Positions 54,850 through 64,000 of a stretch of 64,000 nt of DNA are shown piece by piece; the first letter of the stretch is position 1, and each line of letters begins with the position of its first letter. The notes beneath the pieces are model-generated. The model did not search any database and was not told the origin of the DNA. It worked only from the letters and a program-made list of their open reading frames with translations. The stretch is taken from assembly GCA_009746045.1 (NCBI GenBank), contig RPFO01000154.1:5366146-5430145 (forward strand). Reading direction: 5' to 3'. Origin of the DNA: Mesostigma viride. Taxonomy: Eukaryota > Streptophyta > Mesostigmatophyceae > Mesostigmatales > Mesostigmataceae. A program made the position numbers and the translations under genes.

Positions 54850-56865
54850 TGTTCAGGCTCTATTTCCAGGTAAATAGGTGTACATTTATTCCAAATATAA
54901 CCAGTAGTTAATCCCTGCTAAGCCTAGGGGCGTGTTCAGGCTCTATTGCGACCACGCTGCCATTGCATTACCGAACCCCAAGCCTTGACCCCCACGACGT
55001 CCGGCTTTCAAGTTGGAGTGTACCCCCGCGGCATCTAGCAATGCCGACTAGTTTCGAGTGCGCACCAGTCAAAGTAGTTACCCTTCGCACAAACTCCAGC
55101 CACACATTTTCGTAACCGCCCTTTTGGCACCGCAGGAACTATTCTGTCTGATTCGGACAGATTTCATCCAAGGAATCGGGAAGGAAAAACGGTGGAATCA
55201 GGAAGGGAAAACGGTGGAATCATATGCAGCCTGAACCTGCCTGAACTAGTACAACACTATCGTCCGTTCAAGTCCGGCTTCACGGCCCATGCGACGCCAA
55301 TGATGTCGACCCGCCCATGCATAGCAAGCTTTTGCGCTAGGGAGGCAAGTGTAGAAACATGAAATAGGCCGAAGCATTTACCTGGAAAATAGGCCGAAAC
55401 AACACAAGTCGCCTCGATGCACAGCACGGGGGCCTAACTGGTCGCGATATATAATTTAGACTGCGTGCGTGCGACGGTAGATTGAATATTAGTGGGTAAT
55501 TATATTGCTGCAGGAAGAAGCGTTTAGTAATGGTGGCAGCAGTGGAAATAGCCGGAGCGGCTTCAATCTGCGGCCATTTCCAGTCATTTCTGAAATGATA
55601 TCGCTCAGGCGCGATCCGCGTCCAAGCCGTCCATGACTGGATTTTCTTGCACGCCTGGGTAGGAATAATGCCGGCCATAGTACGCTCATTTGCCGCATGT
55701 CACGGGTCACCGTCCAATATGTTATAGCGCTTTCAATGCCGCTGGCATGAAGCTTTTCGTGCCGTTTCCGGGTTGTTGTTGCTATTTTTTTTCGCCACTT
55801 GCTGCAGTTGCGCTATCGTATTTCCAGCAGCTTTCTTTGGTTTGCCTTGGGCGGCATATGCCATGCTTTTATGGCTACCAAGAATTGATGGGGCAGTTAT
55901 GTGGCTTTGCTACGCTTGCTATATGGAGGCTTTTACGTGCTAGCCATTCTATATTGCGTAGTCAAGGACCCTAGCTGCCTGGGAGCGGCATCACCGTTGC
56001 AAGCAGCTGACGAGCTCATAAACGCTCGTCTTGGCTCTTCACCCTGCTGGAAAACATGGTGAATTGGTAGGGAAGGTGAGCATGCGTGAGCTACTTACTT
56101 ATCTCCTCCCAACCTGTTTTGCTTTCATTGAGCATGGCTTGGGCTTCCTAGATGACAAGGATCAGGTGCTCATGACCCTAAAGGAATCCCCTTTTATCCT
56201 TTTGCAGCATGACTTGGTGTTAGCTATGAGTGACTCCCAGGTTGAAAATGGCAAGCCGATGTCATTTTTTTAGCTGCTTGATGTGTCATGGATTGTTTAT
56301 TCAATAGTGCCAAGCATGGGTGGCAAATTCTATTAATGGTAGAATTCTTGGTATCTTTCATTAAACCAACAAAATATGAAATGATATTGCATTAATATGT
56401 AAGAAGTAGGAGATGCAGCCTTACTGCATCACATGCTAAAGGATGGTACTTCTTGCATACATTCCCACTTTGTAGCTGTGTATCTTAACCAGTTTGGAGA
56501 TCGAGCAGCTACGCTGGATATTACACAAGAACGTGCATATCTCATGGAAGACGCACCATTCTGCACATCTCACAAGGATCTACAGAACTCATTGTGCGTG
56601 TGTGATGGCACCCACATTGTGCAACATGCTTGCGTCAAAGGAAAATGCTCTGCCACGTCATCATCAGTGCCAAAGAACATGGGCAGTCACATTCCGGGCT
56701 GTCGCACCCGCCGCCTTCAGCCTAGCTGCGAGGGCCAAGAAGGAAAGAAACAAGAATGCAGGATAGAGGCATTAGGTAATGTAACATGCAACCAGACAAG
56801 AAGCAATCCCATAGATAGGGCAGGGGCACATTGAGTACACAATGAAACAGCACCATCTCAAGTAC
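54850..56865. other. No gene recognised
   Basis: The 5' flank of the copia remnant near 54850-54930 may include gag or LTR sequence but shows no motif; GGGCGTGTTCAGGCTCTATT occurs twice (about 54846 and 54928). Frames between 55.3 and 56.8 kb lack support. Confidence 0.4.
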
Positions 56866-56867
56866 AG

Positions 56868-56998
56868 TCCACGCGCGCGCACGCCTGCCCGGCCCCACCC
56901 AACCAACTACTGTACCTGCATGCGCGTGCGCGCCTGCCCCCACCCAACCAACTACCTGCACGCATGTGCGCGCCTGCCAACACCCACGCAACCAACGA
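56868..56998. repeat. Imperfect 40-45 bp tandem repeat with CG/CA alternation
   Basis: Three units of ACCCAACCAACTAC, CTGCAYGCRYGTGCGCGCCT, GCC. It contains alternating purine-pyrimidine runs (GCGCGCACGC, GCGCGTGCGCGC). Confidence 0.7.
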
Positions 56999-57043
56999 GC
57001 TCACCAATGCCAATTATATCATCCCTGCACTTACTTGAAGGAA

Positions 57044-60000
57044 TTAATGTGGAGCCTTGAAAGGTGCGTAGAGGATCGTGATCTCCCTCTGCAGCTCGAC
57101 GTGGCCATCGCCGCCGTAGCGGAGTACCCACCAGAGACGGCCGAGGACCTCTGCCAGAGGCTTTGCCGGCCGCGTCGTGGGTGGGGGACTCAAACACTGC
57201 CTGCGATCGCCAGGAAAGCCCCATGGAGGGTATAGTATAGTAGGCAGTTTCAATGACGTTAATTTAACACATGTTTCCATTCGTGTCATGCAATGCATGT
57301 ATTGCATTTGTGCAACTCAACAAAACTGTAAACAGTTACTTACTTTCAAGGTGGTGCCATCTGACTCCACCTTGAACCGCTTGAGGATGCTGCGCGGCCA
57401 CGCGCTCATCATGACCGGCGAGGTGGGGAACTGGACGTAGCCCTTGACGCTTCAATGGGTCCTGGGTTGACTTCTTGGGTCCCCACTTCTTCTGCGCCAC
57501 CGGCCTGAAAGCCACTGCTTGGGACTGGTTCAGGGTGCGTCGGGTAGGCTCGCTGCAGCCTGGCAGCCATGAGCACCTCGTTGCGCGCCTGAAAGGCCGC
57601 CTTGAGCTCCTTCATCTTGGCCGGTCCCCACACGCGCTGTAGGCAGGCGTTCTCCTTGGAGTAGAAGAACTGCAAAGTAAGTGCACATGATATGGTAGGC
57701 AGGAGCATGAGCAAGCAAACATGCAAGTAAACAATGGTATATAAGTGACAGTTCTCTAGCAATCACAACAATAGTGAGTATACAACAACCAACCCACCCA
57801 CCCACCCACCCACCCACCCACCCACCAACCCACCCACCCACCCACCCACCCACCCACCCACCCACCCACCCACCCACCCACCCACCCAACCACCCACCCA
57901 ACCAACCAACAACCCACCCACCCACCCAACCAACCAACCAACCAACCAACCAACCAACCAACCAACCAACCAACCAACCAACCAACCAACCAACCAACCA
58001 ACCAACCAACCAACCAACCAACCAACCAACCACCCACCCACCCACCCACCCACCCACCACCCACCCACCCACCCACCCACCCACCCACCCACCCACCCAC
58101 CCACCCACCCACCCACCCACCCACCCACCCACCCACCCACCCAACCACCCACCCACCCACCCACCCACCCACCCACCCAAACCACCCACCCACCCACGCA
58201 CCCACGCACCCACCCACCCACCCACCCACCCACCCACCCACCCACCCACCCACCCACCCACCCACCCACCCACCCACCCACCCACCCACCCACCCACCCA
58301 CCAACCAACCAACCAACCAACCAACCAAACCCACCAACCACCCAACCACCCAACCACCCAACCACCCACCCACCCACCCACCCACCCACCCACCACCCAC
58401 CCACCCACCCACCCACCCACCCACCCACCCACCCACCCACCCACCCACCCACCCACCCACCCACCCACCAACCAACCAACCACCCACCACCCACCCACCC
58501 ACCCACCCACCCACCCAACCACCCACCCCCCACCCACCACCCACCCACCCACCCACCCACCCACCCACCCACCCACCCACCCACCCACCCACCCCACCCA
58601 CCCACCCACCCACCACCCACCCACCCACCCACCCACCCACCCACCCACCCACCCACCCACCCACCCACCCACCCACCCACCCACCCACCCACCCACCCAC
58701 CCACCCACCCACCCACCCACCCACCCACCCACCCACCCACCCAACCACCCACCACCCACCCACCCACCCACCCAACCACCCACCCACCCACCCACCCACC
58801 CACCCACCCACCCACCCACCACACCACCCACCACCCACCCACCCACCACCCACCCACCCACCCACCCACCCACCCACCCACCCACCCACCCACCCACCCA
58901 CCCACCCACCCACCCACCCACCCACCCACCCACCCACCCACCCACCCACCCACCAACCAACCAACCAACCAACCAACCAACCAACCAACCAACCACCAAC
59001 CACCCACCCACCCACCCGCCCACCCACCCAACCACCCACCCACCCACCCCCCCACCCACCACCCACCCACCCACCCACCCACCCACCCACCCACCCACCC
59101 ACCCACCCACCCACCCACCCACCCACCCACCCACCCACCCACCCACCCACCCACCCACCCACCCACCCACCCACCCACCCACCCACCCACCACCCACCAC
59201 CCACCCACCCACCCACCCACCCACCCACCCACCCACCCACCCACCCACCCACCCACCACCAACCAACCAACCAACCAACCAACCAACCAACCAACCAACC
59301 AACCAACCAACCAACCAACCAACCAACCAACCAACCAACCAACCAACCAACCAACCAACCAACCAACCAACCAACCAACCAACCAACCAACCAACCAACC
59401 AACCAACCAACCAACCAACCAACCAACCAACCAACCAACCAACCAACCAACCAACCAACCAACCAACCAACCAACCAACCAACCAACCAACCAACCAACC
59501 AACCAACCACCCACCCACCCACCCACCCACCCACCCACCCACCCACCCACCCACCCACCCACCCACCCACCCACCCACCCGCCCACCCACCCACCCACCC
59601 ACCCACCCACCCACCCACCCAAACCACCCAACCACCCAAACCACCCAACCAACCACCCACCCACCCACCCAACCACCCACCCAACCAACCAACCAACCAA
59701 CCAACCAACCAACCAACCAACCAACCAACCAACCAACCAACCAACCAACCAACCAACCAACCAACCAACCAACCAACCAACCAACCAACCAACCATCCAA
59801 CCAACCAACCATGCAACCAACCAACCAACCATGCAACCAACCAACCAACCAACCAACCAACCAACCAACCAACCAACCAACCAACCACCCACCCACCCAC
59901 CCACCCACCCAACCAACAACCCAACCAACCAACCAACCAACCAACCAACCAACCAACCAACCAACCAACCAACCAACCAACCAACCAACCAACCAACCAA

Positions 60001-60902
60001 CCAACCAACCAACCAACCAACCAACCAACCAACCAACCAACCAACCAACCAACCAACCAACCAACCAACCAACCAACCAACCAACCAACCAACCAACCAA
60101 CTAACCAACCACCCAAGGTTCCACCAGGATGAAAAAGGGTAGACAACCAAAGATTACAGAGGGAAAAAAAAAGAAGCAGATACACAGACAAAATATGCTC
60201 TCTGAACACCCAGGCAGCAAGCTTTATGACTTTTCTGTCACCTCCAGCAGTAAAGCAAATGAGGCATCGCAGCCAGCCTCATCAAATGCATGCAATATAG
60301 AGAGGACATTATAAACAGAAAGTACCTGTACGGTGTAGTCCGCCCATGCAGCTGTAAAAGTCCGCGTGCCAGTAGGCCTGCACGGAGACGATGTCTTGCA
60401 CCGCCGACACTGGAACGGCAGCGCAGTCTTCGCTGGCAATGAGCTCGATTACAGTTCTCGACCAGTGAACTGCCTGCGCCAGGTGCTCAGGCAGTTCATC
60501 GTCGCGCCACAACCAATAGCCGCACAACACGACTTCGTTCGTGTTGTCTACGTTTCCTGCCACCGCCCATTTCGGGTCTATTGTCTCACCTGGCTTGACT
60601 ATGCACACTACCTCCAGAAAAAAGGGCTTGTTGCCCGGATCCTCGCTTAGGACCTGCACTACCGACCCTGGGGAAATAGCTAGCATTTCCCCCTCGCTAT
60701 TCCTTCGCAATGAGTGCACTATCGTGTTATTAGCTCTGGAATCTACGCGGGATCCTGGAAACCAAAATCCCGCGCCATCCACTGCGCCGGCAGCGGCATT
60801 TTTGCTCATTTTGAGCTTGGCCGGCTGCTGGGTAGGCGCAGGCGGAATGTGCCTACAGAAACTAGTGCTCGCGTACACTGAAACAGCATTCCGTGACGCC
60901 AT
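57044..60902 (-). CDS. Probable BAH-domain protein, multi-exon, frame partly unresolved
   Basis: Exon A, 60902-60326, begins [12 protein letters not shown]. From about residue 80 it resembles a BAH (bromo-adjacent homology) domain: [70 protein letters not shown] domains mediate chromatin and nucleosome contacts. The donor is ACAG/GTACTT. Exon B, from 57669, reads [32 protein letters not shown] after an ACTTTGCAG acceptor. Exon C ends at 57344 with [31 protein letters not shown] and donor GTAAGT. Exon D, 57196-57044, ends [29 protein letters not shown], stop. Exons C and D join in phase 0. A to B does not (phase 1 against 0), and B changes frame before C near 57440, so an exon is missing, a frameshift exists, or the gene is decaying. 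The A-B intron holds the 2.3-kb repeat. Confidence 0.5.
57785..60112 (+). repeat. (CCCA)n/(CCAA)n microsatellite, 2.3 kb
   Basis: Blocks of CCCA and CCAA units alternate, with occasional CCA or CCCCA units and rare substitutions (GCACCCACGCA near 58199, ATGCAACC near 59811 and 59830). Almost no G occurs on the plus strand. The minus strand is TGGG/TTGG. It fills the first intron of the BAH gene model. Frames of 770-860 codons across it are artefacts of the 4-base period. Confidence 0.98.
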
Positions 60903-61465
60903 TATCGTATGTCCTGCAGCAAGTGTACTAGCTAGCGTAAAATGTAAATTATGACCACTAAAGCATGCGTGATGAGCGGCACGTTAGTTACGAGAAAATG
61001 TTCACAATGCATTATGGCTATTTCAAGCGCCGTCTTTTCTACCTAATGCCAGCAAAATGCCTCCAAAGTTCCAATTGTCATGCCAGCGACTTTTGCCACG
61101 AGGCGTAGATCCGAGGGTAGGTCCAAAAACTCCCGTCCACGGAATCAGGAAGTCGGCCCGCAGTTGCCGTACAGATCCGGTAGTGACTCGTGAAGTGAAA
61201 GATTTGGGCACATTTGGGCAGATCGGGTTTGGTCGATCCGGTCCTGGATCAGTCCGTATGCTGAAATTTGCGCGCCGTCCGTTGTACTTGAATTTTCAAG
61301 GGAAACGAATGTTGCCTCTTTCGGTAATGCAATCTGGGCACGCGCTCCTGATCAGTGCAAGTGCACTTGCACTTCCATTCTGAACCACTGACGTGGGAAC
61401 ATTAGGAACAGAAGGCACAGCATCCTCACGCCTAGCCGACTCACCGCGACGTACACATCATCTCT
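60903..61465. other. No gene recognised upstream of the BAH gene
   Basis: Presumed promoter side of the minus-strand gene; no TATA or other motif is convincing. Confidence 0.4.
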
Positions 61466-61469
61466 AGGA

Positions 61470-62035
61470 CGTCACTTGGGCATGGCTGGCCGTGGGGCGC
61501 GGCATGTGTTGGGGTCGTGTTGGGGTAGCATTCGTAGGGCATCTTGCTCGTGCCAGCCAGGTAGACACCGACCTCGGTCTGGCCGGCCCCCAGCGGCTTG
61601 GCCAGCCAGGGCGGGACATCCTGACCTGGCCTGGCCCCAATTAAGGACATGCCTAAGAAGGTAGGCAAACATGTCATGACCTACCCACAGCAGTTGCTGG
61701 CCGACCTAGCTAGTGGTCCCAGCCCTGTTTTAACATCGCATTCACTCCCTAGCTCTCTCTTGCTTGGACTGCTATCTATGCAGAACCAGAAGAGGTGGAA
61801 GACGATTGTCCAGGCTGATACGCCATCCCCTATACATGGGCAAGCCCCCCCCCCCCCAAGAGGAAGGGGCGCTTAGCTGAGTAGAATAGTCCGGGTTTTC
61901 TAGATTAGATTAGCTTAGAGTTAGATTAGTTCGGTTTCGCGGCTTTGCCCACCTCCATCCATCCAGCAAGGGAATATGTGCTACATGATCTCCCAACGGA
62001 GTCATGTTATAATTTAATTTAATTTAATCTCTATT
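61470..62035 (+). pseudogene. 5'-truncated LINE: ORF2 C-terminus, 3' UTR, tail
   Basis: VGHLARASQVDTDLG, LTWPGPN and KDMPKKVGKHVMTYPQQLLA align with the C-terminus of the LINE at 53.6-53.8 kb; then QNQKRWKTIVQADTPSP aligns with KWAQVIEDNEPP and with the 22.2-kb copy. Stops interrupt. Between LLADLAS and QNQKRW there is a stretch ending CTATCTATGCAG that looks like an intron end, as at 22.1 kb. The hairpin is at 61983-62007 with a (TTTAA)n tail. Confidence 0.8.
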
Positions 62036-62052
62036 TCCGTCTCATCTCTTTC

Positions 62053-62405
62053 CACCTCTATTTCCATCTCATATTCTTGTATCTTCTATCCCTGAAGGGG
62101 CATTATTATTCTTGGCTACCTCCTGCAAGGGTACGTAGGGTGTAAACTACGCCTGCTCTGGGTGCACACCACTACTATGTATTCCAGCACCTAGGGCGCG
62201 ATATACTAGGGGTTGCCTCCTTGATAGGGGGGAAGATCATCATGGCTATACAAGGGCTAGGGCATGCATGGCTTCTCGATCAGAGTGACTCTCTGCATAG
62301 GCAGAGCTTGGCTAAATTCTTAATGCATCATCCATGAGGAGTCCCATTATAGGCAGAGCTTAATTGGCTAAATTCACCCATGACCGCCATCATCCATGAC
62401 CGCCA
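62053..62405 (-). repeat. ORF1-only element 3' UTR fragment (E4-like)
   Basis: Minus-oriented UTR: GGCTACCTCCTGCAAGGGTA, GGGGGAAGATCATCATGGCT, ATACAAGGGCTAGGGCATG. It contains the SINE-free version of the site at 36.98 kb (ATCCATG, AGTCCCATTATAGG). Confidence 0.75.
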
Positions 62406-62499
62406 ACATACCACATATGAATCTGGTTGCCTCGTTTATATGTTTGAGCTAGGTTGCTCTGTACTGCGTCAATCATACCACTCCTCACCAATGTTGAAC

Positions 62500-62745
62500 T
62501 AAAGACGACTGTCCAGGCTCACACGCCAGCCCCTGTGGGCAAGCCCCCCCCCCCCACAAGAGGAAGGGGCGCTTTGCTGAGCAGAGTAGTTAGGGTTTTC
62601 CTAGATTACATTAGCTTATTAGAGTTAGATTAGTTCGGTTTCGCGGCTCCGCCCACCTCCATCCATTCAGCAAGGGAATGTGCTACATGATCTCCCAACG
62701 GAGTCATGTTATAATTTAAGTTAATTTTAATTTTAATGTTGAACT
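62500..62745 (+). pseudogene. 5'-truncated LINE 3' end
   Basis: CGACTGTCCAGGCTCACACG, CCCTGTGGGCAAGCC and AAGAGGAAGGGGCGC match the last codons of the 22.2 and 61.8 kb copies, with an indel in the C-run. UTR follows, then the hairpin at 62685-62709 and an ATAATTTAAGTTAATTTTAA tail. Confidence 0.75.
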
Positions 62746-64000
62746 CCTCATTACCATGGATCCTTCTTTACCTGGGGCAAGATACAAAACGATTGTGTTT
62801 TATTTGTATGTTTGTCTAAGTGGCTGCACTATAGCACAGTACTCCACCCATGGCATGCGGGCCCGTATGCATGCAAGTAATTATATTTTTAATGCATGAC
62901 ATGCACCTACCTGTGCACATGCTTAAATGAAAAAATGAACAAATTAATTGATCAATAGACACGAAGACTGTGCACATGCTGACCCATTCGAAACATTTGC
63001 GTATATATTGACGTCATTTAGAACCAAGATTTCATATTCCATGCATCACGATCAATTAGCCAATCCCCAGGGCAACCCTATCATTACGGCACTAAACTGG
63101 AGCACTACATCATGATTGATATATATCGCCGCATTCTTAGCAGAATATTAAGTGAGTGAGACAACGGCATTGACAATATCAACATTAGGTAGATCAAAGT
63201 TTTTAAGAAATCAATTGTATGATGACCCCATCCTTATAGTAGCCCAACCTTGGTGAACAAGCCTATGTGCGTGAGCCAGCATTAGCTCATGCAGCTAAAA
63301 CTTCAGTTGGTGAGACAACCAACAATAAATGAACAATGCCCATGCCAATGCCGCTGAATGACCTAAAGTAATACCAATGTGAAAACCATGGAGGGCCTGG
63401 GCGCGTGTCAAGGGGTTCATGATGGCAAAGGCATGTGATACTAGTACAAGTGCCGTCGGGCAATCGATTGGCCTTACCTCACAGTTGAGATGTCGTGGGC
63501 GCAGAAGGTGTACGACGTGCAAATTGACAAATGAGTTCGTTTACAATTACAAAGGCATCACAGCGGCATGATTCTAGACACCTGAGCAAGCGGCGGGTGA
63601 TGCAACCAATGCTACCTACCATGCAAGGCACAAACATAACGAGGGTACCCATGTGGAACAAAATGTTGAACAATGAACAACATGAAGCATGATTTATGAT
63701 ATCCACACTACGTTACTACCTGGGCCGTACTCATGGCAAGTCAGTGCCTTCAAAGTACACAGCCCACGTAGCCACGTCGCCAACACAGGATGGCAAATAG
63801 CCCAATGGTCTGGCTAAAGAGATTGTATATTTAACGACTTACAAAGTCTGGACGGGTGGAAAACCATAATGTGGGCGAAGGACAGGTTCATGTAAATGTG
63901 GCAACGTTTTCCAGGGTCAGCTTCTTAAACAAGAACACGGACATATGTCGAGTGCTATGACAAAGAGGGCAACGCAATAAGAGGAAAAGGCGTGACCTGC
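62746..64000. other. No gene recognised
   Basis: AT-rich sequence, frames up to 75 codons only, no repeats shared with the rest of the window noticed. Confidence 0.5.

Noticed and set aside
57530-60209. Frames of 770-860 codons reading WLVG/WVGG or TNQP/THPP
   Set aside because: They are translations of a 4-base microsatellite, open in all frames on both strands. No start, domain or codon bias.

Overview
The window looks like nuclear DNA of a repeat-rich eukaryote, most likely a green alga. Reasons: GT-AG introns of 1 to 2.5 kb; a secreted protein with an RRKLLQ-type stretch and a plant/algal Root_cap-like C-terminus; a TGTAA poly(A)-type signal about 100 nt after that gene's stop; chlorophyte-style retroelements; long microsatellites. 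No bacterial operons, CRISPR array, rRNA or intact tRNA gene was seen. The species cannot be named from this sequence.

Layout. 0-3.2 kb: 3' half of a Ty1/copia retrotransposon (RT, RNase H, probable 3' LTR), then the right-end fragment of a TTAA-flanked DNA transposon. 5.5-15.9 kb: one large minus-strand gene in five phase-matched exons, joining a secreted glycine/aspartate-rich RTX-like repeat region to a C-terminal vWD/Root_cap-like module; its introns hold a long-TIR element and a 60-bp tandem repeat. 17.3-32 kb: transposon cluster with a foldback element, a 2.7-3.1 kb inverted duplication (19.1-21.8 and 28.6-31.7 kb), a complete TTAA-flanked piggyBac-like element (22.39-24.13 kb), truncated LINE 3' ends, and a retroelement carrying only a LINE ORF1-like gene (26.3-28.3 kb). 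33.2-34.5 kb: minisatellite. 36.8-42.5 kb: three more ORF1-only elements (two long copies, one diverged fragment) with two SINE insertions whose empty sites are also in the window. 44.2-47.7 kb: a predicted three-exon proline/alanine-rich nuclear protein gene. 50.8-54.8 kb: a decayed copia element split by a 5'-truncated LINE with a perfect 10-bp target duplication. 57.0-60.9 kb: a probable BAH-domain gene whose intron is filled by 2.3 kb of CCCA/CCAA repeat. 61.5-62.7 kb: two further LINE 3' ends.

Main connecting observation: LINE copies that encode reverse transcriptase C-termini and elements that encode only an ORF1-like protein end in the same structure, a bulged hairpin with a CAAC loop followed by a short AT-rich tandem tail. 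Its stem shows compensatory changes between families. This suggests that one RT recognises both and mobilises the ORF1-only elements in trans, comparable to mammalian HAL1. Host genes here are few (three models). Splice models come from reading frames and GT/AG phase only, without transcript evidence.
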